Of a stretch of DNA of 27,686 nt, positions 15,674 to 23,644 are shown in pieces. Numbering within the stretch: the stretch's first letter is position 1; every line of letters begins with the position of its first letter. Made by a program: the position numbers and the translations under genes. Location: positions 1 through 27,686 of the forward strand of contig NZ_CAKVJA010000034.1 in the NCBI RefSeq assembly GCF_934754925.1. The letters run 5' to 3'. The stretch comes from an uncultured Clostridium sp. (GTDB lineage: Bacteria > Bacillota > Clostridia > Clostridiales > Clostridiaceae). The notes beneath the pieces are model-generated. The model saw only the letters and a program-made list of their open reading frames with translations. It was not told where the DNA came from and made no database searches.

Positions 15674-15707
15674 AATACTGAATAAACACACTTATTTATT
15701 CAGTATT
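15674..15707 (-). terminator. Terminator of the polysaccharide deacetylase gene
   Basis: AATACTGAATAAA (15674-15686) is perfectly complementary to 15695-15707 around an eight-base loop. On the minus strand it is followed by TTTATTTG, and it lies 11 bases after the deacetylase stop codon. Confidence 0.8.
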
Positions 15708-15718
15708 TATAAATTCCT

Positions 15719-16693
15719 CTACTTTAATGTTCTAAATTCATATCCTAAAGACTTTAAGTAATCTATAATTTGCTGTAGCGATTGTGCTGTTGTCTTCTTT
15801 GCATTTGTATCATGCATTAATATAACTAAAACATCATCATTTCCAGCTAAATCATTCACAGTTCCTTTTAATCTATTTACTAACTGTTCAACTGTTCTAT
15901 CATTACTTTCAGCATCTCCATTAAGAACATTCCAATCTATATAGCAATATCCATTTCTTTCAAGAATAGGATCTAATGCTTTAGTATTCCATGACATATG
16001 TCCTCCTGGCAATCTAATAACCTTGGTAGTAAAGTTATCTCCTAAAACAGATTTCATTACATCTTCAGATTTTTTCATATCATTTACTAATACTGTTGGA
16101 TTAGCAATTCTCCCTGGATATAAAATACTGTAATCATGACAATATCCATGATTTCCAATAGCGTGTCCTTCGTTAACCATTTCCTTTAACAATTCTTTTT
16201 GTATATCACTTTTTTCAACATTACTACCTAGTATAAAAAAGGTAGCTTTGACATTATTAACTTTAAGGGTTTCTAGTATTTGTTGTGTTACTTCAGTAGA
16301 GGGTCCATCATCAAAAGTTAAGTATGCAATCTTTTTCCCATCCTCTCTTAAGTAATTCCATTTATTAAGCATATTCTCTATATCTTTAGCATTATCTGCA
16401 TATAAGTCATTTTCATAAGATGTATATAATAAATTTTCTTTATTTGTAGCAGCGTGAATATTTTCTCCTTCCTGAGAGCTTTTCTTATTATTATCATCAT
16501 TAAAATTACTAGTGTCTATCATAAAATCACCATAGTTTATATCTATATTTGTATTAGCTATAACATTTTTATCGTCTAAGACTCCTATACAGAATATAGT
16601 AATTATTAATAAACCTACTACCTTGCAATTATTCTTTATTATATGTTTTCTAAATCTACTACATCTATTTTTATCCTTAGTTAATTTATCCAT
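15719..16693 (-). CDS. Membrane-anchored polysaccharide deacetylase (NodB family)
   Basis: This is a 324-residue protein. A basic N terminus and one hydrophobic helix (about 25-39) act as signal anchor, and a low-complexity linker leads to a NodB homology domain (about 120-320). Motif 1 is TFDDGPS with Asp128 and metal ligand Asp129. Motif 2 is GNHGYCHDYS with metal ligands His182 and His186. Motif 3 is RLPGG with Arg227, motif 4 is DWNVLNGD, and motif 5 is VILMHD with His294. All catalytic residues are present. It probably removes N-acetyl groups from peptidoglycan, conferring lysozyme resistance, but activity on another wall polysaccharide is possible. AGGGGAA precedes the ATG. A TATAAT-like -10 lies at 16743-16738, downstream of a symmetric operator candidate. 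Confidence 0.9.
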   Translation of the reverse strand: MDKLTKDKNRCSRFRKHIIKNNCKVVGLLIITIFCIGVLDDKNVIANTNIDINYGDFMIDTSNFNDDNNKKSSQEGENIHAATNKENLLYTSYENDLYADNAKDIENMLNKWNYLREDGKKIAYLTFDDGPSTEVTQQILETLKVNNVKATFFILGSNVEKSDIQKELLKEMVNEGHAIGNHGYCHDYSILYPGRIANPTVLVNDMKKSEDVMKSVLGDNFTTKVIRLPGGHMSWNTKALDPILERNGYCYIDWNVLNGDAESNDRTVEQLVNRLKGTVNDLAGNDDVLVILMHDTNAKKTTAQSLQQIIDYLKSLGYEFRTLK

Positions 16694-16774
16694 TTACAAA
16701 TTCCCCTAACTACTTCTTATATATTTCTATACTTTATATTATACCTATATAGAATGAAATTAATTTACAAAAGT

Positions 16775-16793
16775 ATTACAATATATTTGTAAT
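16775..16793. promoter_or_regulatory. Candidate operator upstream of the deacetylase
   Basis: ATTACAA-TATAT-TTGTAAT is a perfect 7-bp inverted repeat with a five-base spacer. It lies about 30 bases upstream of the TATAAT (minus strand, 16743-16738), in or just above the -35 region. An activator or repressor dimer could bind there; I cannot assign the family. Confidence 0.5.
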
Positions 16794-16805
16794 TGATGGA
16801 AGTTG

Positions 16806-16843
16806 CTTATTTTATATATAGATTAATCTATATATAAAATAAG
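16806..16843. repeat. 38-bp perfect palindrome
   Basis: Every base of this 38-bp element pairs with its partner; the centre is GATTAATC flanked by TATATA tracts, and the ends are CTTAT and ATAAG. It follows the ecfT terminator and shares five bases (16839-16843) with it, so the two RNA hairpins cannot both form fully. Confidence 0.9.
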
Positions 16844-16876
16844 TTAGCACTATAAATTTTTATAATGCTAACTTAT
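16839..16876 (-). terminator. Terminator of the ecfA-ecfT operon
   Basis: An 18-base arm (16839-16856) pairs with 16859-16876 with one mismatch around a minimal loop. The stem contains AAGTTAGCA/TGCTAACTT, and on the minus strand TTATTTTATAT follows. It starts 11 bases after the ecfT stop codon. Confidence 0.85.
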
Positions 16877-16886
16877 ATTTATTTTA

Positions 16887-17714
16887 TTAAATAAACGGAT
16901 TATAGAAACGTCCACCATTTACTATTGTTGCAATTATAGCAATTATTAATATAATACTAACTATAGCTACAGCTATATAATCACCTTTTTTAAATGGCCT
17001 TCCATTATACCAAGTACGCTTTTTATTACTTCCAAATGCTCTAAGTTCCATAGCAGAACTTATAGTTTCTATTCTATCTAAACTTGAGAATATTAGAGGC
17101 ATTAAAATAGAAGCTGAGTTTTTAATTCTTTTTGTTATTTTTTCCTTTTTAGACATATCTATTCCTCTAGCTTGTTGTGCAAATGATATATCTTGATAGT
17201 CACGCTGAACATCAGGTATATATCTTAAAGCTATCGAAACTGAATATGCTATTTTATAACTTACGCCTATTTTATTTAATGATGCTGCAAATTCACTTGG
17301 ATTAGTAGCAACCATAAATAATAATGCCATAGGTATTATTGAAAAATACTTTAAAGTTATATTAAACTGATAAAATAATTGCTGACTTGTTATAGTATAC
17401 GGACCAGCAATCTTAAATAAATCTGTTCTACTTCCATATATTTGAACACCCTCATATGGTGAAAATATGAATATAGCTACATTATTTAATAATAAGAATA
17501 TTAATATAAAGTAAAGAACAAATGAAATTTGTTTAAATTCTACCCTTGAAATTTTAAACACAATTATGCTTATAACAAACATTCCTAAAAGCACACGAGT
17601 ATCATATGTAATCATCGAAGCTAAAGCCCAAATAATTAAGGCAATTAACTTTGATGCCCCTGTTAATCTATGAATAGGTGAATCTATATCTGAATATCCA
17701 ATCATCGTGCTCAT
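16887..17714 (-). CDS. ecfT: ECF transporter transmembrane component EcfT
   Basis: This 275-residue integral membrane protein of the CbiQ/EcfT family has about five to six hydrophobic segments. The two coupling motifs that touch the ATPases are visible as QQARGIDMSKK and MELRAFGSNKKR. It converts ATP hydrolysis by the fused ATPase into movement of an S component. Its ATG overlaps the ecfA stop codon as ATGA, so the two are translationally coupled. A terminator follows, so no S component is downstream; the likely partner is the gene at 19691, possibly with others elsewhere in the genome. Confidence 0.9.
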   Translation of the reverse strand: MSTMIGYSDIDSPIHRLTGASKLIALIIWALASMITYDTRVLLGMFVISIIVFKISRVEFKQISFVLYFILIFLLLNNVAIFIFSPYEGVQIYGSRTDLFKIAGPYTITSQQLFYQFNITLKYFSIIPMALLFMVATNPSEFAASLNKIGVSYKIAYSVSIALRYIPDVQRDYQDISFAQQARGIDMSKKEKITKRIKNSASILMPLIFSSLDRIETISSAMELRAFGSNKKRTWYNGRPFKKGDYIAVAIVSIILIIAIIATIVNGGRFYNPFI

Positions 17715-19417
17715 ATACTTCTAATCCTCCTATCATAATCAATAAATTTCTTAACAAATATTCTTGGATTATCTAACTTAGCTTTTATAGCTAATTCATA
17801 TAGTGATGTTTCCTTTAAATTTGCTTTATTTATTACTTCCTCATCTGTAAGAACATTAGCTGCTATATCATCAGCTAATTTTAATCCATTTGATAATACA
17901 ATTGCTCTATTAGTATATTCAAGCATTAAATGCATATCGTGAGTTATCATTATTATTGTTACACCTTTTTGATTTAACTCTTTTAAGAACTCCATAATTT
18001 CAGTGTAATGTTTAAAGTCCTGACCAGCTGTAGGTTCATCTAAAATAATAATTTCAGGATTTAATACCAATATTGATGCAATTGTTACACGTTTCTTTTG
18101 CCCAAAACTTAATGCTGAAATTGGCCAATTACGGAATTCATATAATCCGCATATCTTTAATGTCTCAAAAACTCTATTCTTAATTTCCTCTTCAGAAACC
18201 CCTCTAACTTTAAGCCCTAAAGCTACTTCGTCAAAAATCATAGTCTTTGATATCATTTGGTTTGGATTTTGCATTACTATACCTATTTTTTCAGCACGCT
18301 CTTTAATAGTATCATTAATTAGATCCCTACCATTAAATAGTATCTGCCCTTCCGTTGGCTTATAAAATCCGCATATTAACTTAGAAATAGTTGATTTACC
18401 GGCTCCATTTCTACCTACAATACTAACCATTTCCCCCTTATTAACTTTAAAAGAAACGCCATGTAATATTTCCTTTCCAGATTCATAAGAGAATTTTACA
18501 TTCTTCATTTCAAGAATAGGTTCATTATTTACCTTCTGCTCATCTTCTATTGTATCTTCATACCACTCTTTTAACTTTTCCCTACAACTATCTACATTTA
18601 GTGTATCAATATGTTCTGGATGCATTTCTGGTTTAATATCGCAGCCGGCATATTTTAATGCAGTAATATATAACGGCTCACGTATTCCTGTTTCAATTAA
18701 CAAATTTGAACTTAATAACTCTGCTGGATTTATATCTGCTGCTATTCTACCGTTATCAACAACTATTATTCTATCTACTGGACAATGTAATACATCCTCT
18801 AATCTATGTTCTATTATTAATATAGTCTTGTTAGTTTTCTTTTGAATTTGATCTATTAACTCAATAGCACTTTTTCCTGTTGCAGGATCTAAACTTGCTA
18901 AAGGTTCATCAAATAAAAGAATATCTACTTCTCCAACCATAACACCTGCTAATGTTACACGTTGCTTTTGGCCTCCTGATAAACTATACGGTGCAGAGTC
19001 TAAATGAGTATCTATCCCTACAATTTCAGAAACAATTTTAACTTTTTCTTTCATTTCTTTTTGTGATACACAATCATTTTCTAATTTAAAAGCTATATCT
19101 TCACCAACTGTTAATCCTATAAACTGACCATCTGGGTCTTGAAGTACAGTACCTACTGAATTTGATAATTCAAATATACTCATTTCTTTAGTTTCTTTTC
19201 CTTTAACTTTTAAGCTACCAGAAATTTCACCTTCATTAGAAAAGGGTACAAGTCCATTTATACAATTTGAAAGAGTACTTTTTCCTGAACCTGATGGTCC
19301 TACTATAAGTACCTTTTCTCCTTCATATATAGTTAAATTTATATTATTTAATGTTGGCTTTGCCTGAGCTCTGTATTGAAAAGTAAAATCCACGAACTCA
19401 ATTACAGGTTTTTTCAT
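17711..19417 (-). CDS. ECF transporter ATPase, two ABC domains fused
   Basis: This 568-residue protein has two complete ABC ATPase domains. The first has Walker A GPSGSGKST (40-48), signature LSGGQKQR and Walker B ILLFDEP. The second has Walker A GRNGAGKST (335-343), signature LSFGQKKR and Walker B IIILDEP. It corresponds to a fused EcfA-EcfA' pair as in YkoD-like proteins. The variant signature LSFGQ in the second half is common in such fusions. AGGAG precedes the ATG. It is the first gene of the ecfA-ecfT pair, about 270 bases after the S-component gene, from which a terminator separates it. Confidence 0.92.
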   Translation of the reverse strand: MKKPVIEFVDFTFQYRAQAKPTLNNINLTIYEGEKVLIVGPSGSGKSTLSNCINGLVPFSNEGEISGSLKVKGKETKEMSIFELSNSVGTVLQDPDGQFIGLTVGEDIAFKLENDCVSQKEMKEKVKIVSEIVGIDTHLDSAPYSLSGGQKQRVTLAGVMVGEVDILLFDEPLASLDPATGKSAIELIDQIQKKTNKTILIIEHRLEDVLHCPVDRIIVVDNGRIAADINPAELLSSNLLIETGIREPLYITALKYAGCDIKPEMHPEHIDTLNVDSCREKLKEWYEDTIEDEQKVNNEPILEMKNVKFSYESGKEILHGVSFKVNKGEMVSIVGRNGAGKSTISKLICGFYKPTEGQILFNGRDLINDTIKERAEKIGIVMQNPNQMISKTMIFDEVALGLKVRGVSEEEIKNRVFETLKICGLYEFRNWPISALSFGQKKRVTIASILVLNPEIIILDEPTAGQDFKHYTEIMEFLKELNQKGVTIIMITHDMHLMLEYTNRAIVLSNGLKLADDIAANVLTDEEVINKANLKETSLYELAIKAKLDNPRIFVKKFIDYDRRIRSI

Positions 19418-19487
19418 AGCAAATCTCCTCGTCTTTTTCTATATAAACTTCAATAATGTTAATCTAGTTTTTATTAATCACCTTAAA

Positions 19488-19510
19488 GCTTAATAGATAC
19501 TCTATTAAGC
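19488..19510. promoter_or_regulatory. Leader hairpin before the ecfA gene
   Basis: A perfect 10-bp stem, GCTTAATAGA/TCTATTAAGC, closes a three-base loop 70 bases upstream of the ecfA start, with CTTAA/TTAAG arms outside it. The T run is on the plus-strand side, where no gene needs a terminator. It may be an operator or part of a leader RNA. The rest of 19418-19649 is A/T-rich with nothing else I can support. Confidence 0.4.
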
Positions 19511-19649
19511 ACTTTTTTAAGTTGTATTAGCAATATTTTAGTATTAACAAAATATTAATTAATAACCTCATTAAAAATAATACTATATTTTTAATCATAT
19601 GTATATTCTGAAAAAAAATTTATGACGTAAAATTTTATTTAATCGTTAA

Positions 19650-19680
19650 AAATACCAGAGACGTAAAGACTCCGGTATTT
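19650..19680 (-). terminator. Terminator of the S-component gene
   Basis: AAATACCAGAG pairs with CTCCGGTATTT (one mismatch) around a nine-base loop, and on the minus strand T's follow. It starts 10 bases after the S-component stop codon and separates that gene from ecfA. Confidence 0.85.
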
Positions 19681-19690
19681 AAAACAGATA

Positions 19691-20242
19691 TTACTCTCTA
19701 TCTAAGCTTCCTTTTTTTACTCTAGTCTTAGAATAAGTATATAATAATATAGTACCTAATACTCCAACTGTAATTGCATTTGAAGTTCCAGCTACAGCCC
19801 CTTGTAAATAGACCTTTTTAACCGGTTCTGCATATATAAGTATATCTAATGTTGGTGCAACTAAAAGCCATGCTACAACATTAGCAATTATTTGATAAAT
19901 ATTGAAAATTATCATTTCCTTTTTATCAAACTCACCTTCATTAACTTTTAACCTCTTCCAAGCTAATCCTATAATTAATCCAACAGTTGCTGATGCAATA
20001 AACCAACTAAACCAAGGCGAACCATAAAACACCAAATCCTTCAACGCATGTCCTATAAATCCAATAGCAACTCCAGCAAATGGTCCATATAAAACTGCCA
20101 TTAAAGCTAAAAATGCATAACATGTTTCAATATTAGTATTTGGTATTCCTGATGGAATAGAACCGAAACGACCTAATATCATAAATACAGCCGCTCCAAT
20201 ACCAATTGCAACAATAGTCTTAATATATAATTTGTTACCCAT
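19691..20242 (-). CDS. ECF transporter S component, UPF0397-like
   Basis: This 183-residue protein has about five to six hydrophobic segments. Its opening, VAIGIGAAVFMILGRF followed by SIPSGIPNTNIETCYAF and GFIGHALKDLVFYGSPWFSW, matches my recollection of the UPF0397 family of substrate-binding S components. Such proteins capture a small molecule and couple to EcfT and EcfA. AAGGAGGAG precedes the ATG. Upstream, in the same transcription unit, lies the remnant of a SAM hydroxide adenosyltransferase gene, whose product would be adenosine and methionine. This hints at a nucleoside- or methionine-related substrate, but the substrate is unproven. Confidence 0.85.
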   Translation of the reverse strand: MGNKLYIKTIVAIGIGAAVFMILGRFGSIPSGIPNTNIETCYAFLALMAVLYGPFAGVAIGFIGHALKDLVFYGSPWFSWFIASATVGLIIGLAWKRLKVNEGEFDKKEMIIFNIYQIIANVVAWLLVAPTLDILIYAEPVKKVYLQGAVAGTSNAITVGVLGTILLYTYSKTRVKKGSLDRE

Positions 20243-20288
20243 TACGTCTCCTCCTTTTCATATACATTATGATTAATTAAAATTAATT

Positions 20289-20618
20289 TTATTCGTAAAC
20301 TACTTTTGGTGCCTTTCTAATAGAAATTCTCCAATTAGTTCCCGTTTGTATGTTATACGCCTTAGAGAATGAACCTTGATTTATAGCAACAGCTAAATTA
20401 TCTAATCAATTGTTCCACTTACTATATCCTTATCTTTAGTTGATTCAACTACTGGTAATTCTACACATACGTTTTATGGGAGTAAGTGTTCCGTTATCCG
20501 GTGTAATTATGTACTGACCCTTTGCTATCTTAACTGCTATACTTTTTCTATGTGATCCAACTCCAGGATCAACAACTGAAACAAACACACTGCCTTCTGG
20601 CTAATAAAGCACAGTGCG
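20289..20618 (-). pseudogene. Degraded SAM hydroxide adenosyltransferase (DUF62)
   Basis: Three short segments in different frames resemble the DUF62/SAM-dependent halogenase-like family. Segment A (20618 to about 20475) reads RTVLY, an in-frame TAG where a Trp is expected, then PEGSVFVSVVDPGVGS and YIITPDNGTLT. Segment B (20464-20405) reads VELPVVESTKDKDIVSGTID. Segment C (20405-20289) reads LDNLAVAINQGSFSKAYN and ends RISIRKAPKVVYE before a TAA. In an intact protein of about 280 residues these motifs are far apart, so large internal pieces and the N terminus have been deleted. The remnant cannot give a working enzyme. Intact family members hydrolyse SAM to adenosine and methionine. Confidence 0.85.
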
Positions 20619-20645
20619 AACAATGTGTTAATCAACATTTTTTTT

Positions 20646-20663
20646 ATTCGTTAATTAGCGAAT
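20646..20663. promoter_or_regulatory. Palindrome in the leader of the DUF62 remnant/S-component unit
   Basis: ATTCGTTAATTAGCGAAT is an 18-bp palindrome with a single mismatched pair, located about 30-46 bases after the predicted transcription start. It holds TTCG and CGAA cores in inverted order; another CGAA is at 20617. It may be an operator or an RNA stem. Confidence 0.5.
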
Positions 20664-20698
20664 GTTAATTTCATTCTCTTTTTTAGCAATACTTTAAA

Positions 20699-20727
20699 AT
20701 TATACTTTTATATTAATTTATAGTCAA
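20699..20727 (-). promoter_or_regulatory. Sigma-A promoter of the S-component unit
   Basis: On the minus strand TTGACT (20727-20722) and a perfect TATAAT (20704-20699) are exactly 17 bases apart. The promoter is intact although the first gene it served is destroyed, so it probably still drives the S component. Confidence 0.8.
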
Positions 20728-20776
20728 TATCTTTATATTACTATCTAAAACCATAAAAATATCCTTAATATAAAAT

Positions 20777-20839
20777 GACTGCCTATAATTACCTCATTTT
20801 CAATTTACCTTTTTGAAAACAATTCATTATAAGACAGTC
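20777..20839 (-). terminator. Long imperfect hairpin after galK
   Basis: GACTGCC..TATAAT (from 20777) pairs with ATTATAAGACAGTC (ending 20839), and the pairing continues with interruptions to TTTTCA/TGAAAA near the centre. It starts about 20 bases after the galK stop codon, and T's follow on the minus strand, so it is a plausible terminator of the gal operon. Confidence 0.6.
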
Positions 20840-20860
20840 CTTTTTATTTTTTAATTAATT

Positions 20861-22024
20861 TTATAATACATGAGTTCCTTCACCTATATTACTTGTATAG
20901 AATGATGGTGTAATTCCTGTAACTTTTTTGTATGCCACTGATACCTTTTCTTTAAATTCTTCTACCTTAGTATTATCTACCAAAGCAATAGCACATCCTC
21001 CAAATCCAGCACCAGTCATTCTAGCACCAATACATCCACCTATCTTTAAAGCCTCATGTACTAAAGTATCAAGATGAAGACCTGTAACTTCATAATAATT
21101 TTCAAGAGACATATGAGATGCTGTTAATAATTTACCAAATCCTAATATATCATTATTTTTTAACATTTCCATGCTTTTTTTAACTCTTTCATTTTCAGTA
21201 ACAACATGCATAGCTCTTTTCTTTATAGTTTCATCAGAGATAAATGATTCAATATCATCAATCGTTGCTTGACAAAGATTTGATAATTTTTCAGTTTTAT
21301 TTTCATTTATTATTTCAAGAGCCTTTTCACATTCTGATCTTCTTTCATTATATTTTGAATCAGCAAGTTCCCTTCTCTTATTAGTACTCATTATAACCAA
21401 ACTGTATTCTCCTAAGTTTAAAGGGGCATATTCATAATAAAGAGAATCACAATCTAAAAGTATTGCATGGTCCTTCTTTCCTACTGCAACAGCAAATTGA
21501 TCCATAATTCCACAGTTAACACCAACAAATTCATTCTCAACTTTTTGACAAAGTTTTGCTATTTCAACTCTATCAATTTGCTCTGGATTCTCTAGATACA
21601 GTATTATATATGCCATTAGTACTTCAAGTGCTGCTGAAGATGAAAGACCCGCTCCATCTGGAATATTGCTATATAAAACTATATCCATTCCTGGCACTTC
21701 ATGTCCTAAATCCTTAAGTGCTTTTATAACTCCCTTTGGATAATTACCCCAATCATCTTCTTTCTTATAAACTAAATCTTCATCTAAATCAACAATTACT
21801 TCTCCAGCAACATTCTTTGATCTCATTCTTATTTTATTATCATCTCTTAATGATAGTGCTGCATAAATTCCAACTGTTAATGCTCCTGGAAACACAAATC
21901 CACCATTATAATCTATATGTTCTCCAATTAAATTAACTCTTCCTGGTGATAAAAAGGTTTTTATCTCTCTATTATCTACTCCATATTCATTTTTAAATAA
22001 TTCTATCATTTTCTCTCTATTCAT
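20861..22024 (-). CDS. galK: Galactokinase
   Basis: This 387-residue GHMP kinase phosphorylates alpha-D-galactose to galactose 1-phosphate. The galactokinase signature PGRVNLIGEHIDYNGG lies near residue 25. The ATP-binding GHMP motif is DGAGLSSSAALEV, the catalytic Asp lies in CGIMDQF, and the third motif is GARMTGAGFGGCA. I chose the ATG at 22024, preceded by GGGAAAG; an in-frame TTG at 22036 directly abuts an AGAGG and is less likely. It follows galT by 34 bases in the same operon. It is cytoplasmic and of normal family length. Confidence 0.95.
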   Translation of the reverse strand: MNREKMIELFKNEYGVDNREIKTFLSPGRVNLIGEHIDYNGGFVFPGALTVGIYAALSLRDDNKIRMRSKNVAGEVIVDLDEDLVYKKEDDWGNYPKGVIKALKDLGHEVPGMDIVLYSNIPDGAGLSSSAALEVLMAYIILYLENPEQIDRVEIAKLCQKVENEFVGVNCGIMDQFAVAVGKKDHAILLDCDSLYYEYAPLNLGEYSLVIMSTNKRRELADSKYNERRSECEKALEIINENKTEKLSNLCQATIDDIESFISDETIKKRAMHVVTENERVKKSMEMLKNNDILGFGKLLTASHMSLENYYEVTGLHLDTLVHEALKIGGCIGARMTGAGFGGCAIALVDNTKVEEFKEKVSVAYKKVTGITPSFYTSNIGEGTHVL

Positions 22025-22058
22025 AATCTTTCCCAACCTCTCTTAAAATCTATTATAT

Positions 22059-23582
22059 TTAAATCACTGTGCTTAAGAATTTTTCTAGCCCAGCTTGTCC
22101 TTTCTCATTTCTCTTAAATACTCCTGCATCTTCAAGAACATTTGCAAATATATTACCCACTTCATTCTTTAATAACTCCTTAGCTTCATCATAAGTTAAT
22201 AAAGAAGTTTCAGAAAGCATTCTTTCTATCCATGGTATATGCTTATTAATTTCACTATTATTTTCTGCTTCTAATCTATTGTATATTACTTCACCGCAAA
22301 GAATTTTAGCTATAATATCTAATTCCTTTTCTAATCTTCCTGGTAAAACAGCAAGTCCCATAACTTCAATTAATCCTATATTCTCTTTCTTTATATGATG
22401 AAGTTCTTTATGGGGATGGAATATACCATCTGGATGCTCTTTTGAAGTTCTATTATTTCTTAAAACTATATCTAATTCAAAGGCTTCACCTTTTCTTCTT
22501 GCAATTGGAGTTACCGTATTATGTGGTGTATCTCCACTAAATGCTACTATATCATTTTCTTCATCAGAATAATTTTTCCATGCTTCAAATATTTCCATAG
22601 CTAAATCTATAACCTTATTTTTATCATTTCCTTTTATTCTAACTACAGACATTGGCCATTTAACAGTTCCGATTTCAACATCTTCATATTTTCTGCTCTC
22701 ATAATATTTCTCTATACAAGCTTTTTCCATAGGAAACTCATGTCTTCCTCCTTGGTAATGATCATGAGTTAATATTGATCCACCTACAATAGGTAAGTCT
22801 GCATTAGAACCTATAAAATAATGTGGTAAAAACTCTGTAAATTCAACTAATCTTTCAATTGAATCTCTTGTTAATCTCATTGGCTCGTGCTCCCCACTAA
22901 ACACAATACAATGTTCATTATAGTAAACATATGGAGAGTATTGTAAGAACCACTCTTTATTAGTTAATGTCATAGGAATAATTCTATGATTTTGTCTTGC
23001 TGGATGATTTATTCTTCCTGCATATCCTACATTTTCTTTACAAAGTAAACACTTTGGATATGTGGATTGTTTCATAAGCTTCGCTTTAGCTATTTCTTTT
23101 GGATCTTTTTCTGGTTTTGATAAATTAACTGTAATCTCTAAATCACCATATTCAGTTGTAGTTGGCCACCAAAGATTTTTAGCTATTCTATCAGTCATTA
23201 TATAATTTGAAGCCTTACTTAAATCATAAAACCAATCTGTAGCCTTTTCCTTAGATTCATTTTCATACTTATCATAAAAAGTTTTAACAACTTCACCTTC
23301 TCTTGGCATCAATAGGCCCATTATCCTTGCATTAAATAAATCTCTAAAAGTAGTAGTATCTTCTTCTATTAATCCTATTTCAACTGCATAGTCTAAAATA
23401 TTCTCTAATATTTTAACTGCACTCTCTTCTATATTTTCATCTACCTCTCCTTCAAAGGGCTCTTCTATCTTTAATAAATCTATCAATGCATTTCTCGTTG
23501 GAATAACATCCCACTTAGAAATCATTTCTTTTTTCAGTGCAAATTTTAAAAGCCTTTCAATTTCATACCCAATATTACTCAT
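22059..23582 (-). CDS. galT: UDP-glucose-hexose-1-phosphate uridylyltransferase, family 2
   Basis: This 507-residue enzyme exchanges galactose 1-phosphate with UDP-glucose to give UDP-galactose and glucose 1-phosphate. The length and motifs (PRNALIDLL-like start TRNALIDLL, HPARQNHRIIPM, GEHEPMRL, ILTHDHYQGG) are those of the Firmicute family 2 enzymes, not the short HIT-type GalT. Two in-frame ATGs lie at 23594 and 23582; I favour the second because GGATGGTGA precedes it at suitable spacing, but this is uncertain. It lies between the ROK regulator and galK. No galE is in the window, so UDP-galactose recycling must be encoded elsewhere. Confidence 0.93.
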   Translation of the reverse strand: MSNIGYEIERLLKFALKKEMISKWDVIPTRNALIDLLKIEEPFEGEVDENIEESAVKILENILDYAVEIGLIEEDTTTFRDLFNARIMGLLMPREGEVVKTFYDKYENESKEKATDWFYDLSKASNYIMTDRIAKNLWWPTTTEYGDLEITVNLSKPEKDPKEIAKAKLMKQSTYPKCLLCKENVGYAGRINHPARQNHRIIPMTLTNKEWFLQYSPYVYYNEHCIVFSGEHEPMRLTRDSIERLVEFTEFLPHYFIGSNADLPIVGGSILTHDHYQGGRHEFPMEKACIEKYYESRKYEDVEIGTVKWPMSVVRIKGNDKNKVIDLAMEIFEAWKNYSDEENDIVAFSGDTPHNTVTPIARRKGEAFELDIVLRNNRTSKEHPDGIFHPHKELHHIKKENIGLIEVMGLAVLPGRLEKELDIIAKILCGEVIYNRLEAENNSEINKHIPWIERMLSETSLLTYDEAKELLKNEVGNIFANVLEDAGVFKRNEKGQAGLEKFLSTVI

Positions 23583-23644
23583 AATTTTCACCATCCACTC
23601 TTAATTTAATACTATTAAAAAATATTTTAAATTTTTTCTATAAC

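Noticed and set aside
20777..20839. MITE-like element because of its length and terminal complementarity
   Set aside because: Pairing is interrupted, no target-site duplication is seen, and its position just after galK fits a terminator.
20243..20860. An intact unannotated gene between the S component and galK
   Set aside because: Only fragments of a DUF62 protein in shifting frames with internal stops are present, plus a promoter and a hairpin.
23606..23618. TTAATA-G-TATTAA palindrome between the ROK gene and galT as a second operator
   Set aside because: It differs from the operator at 24876-24898 and short A/T palindromes like this are expected by chance in this composition.
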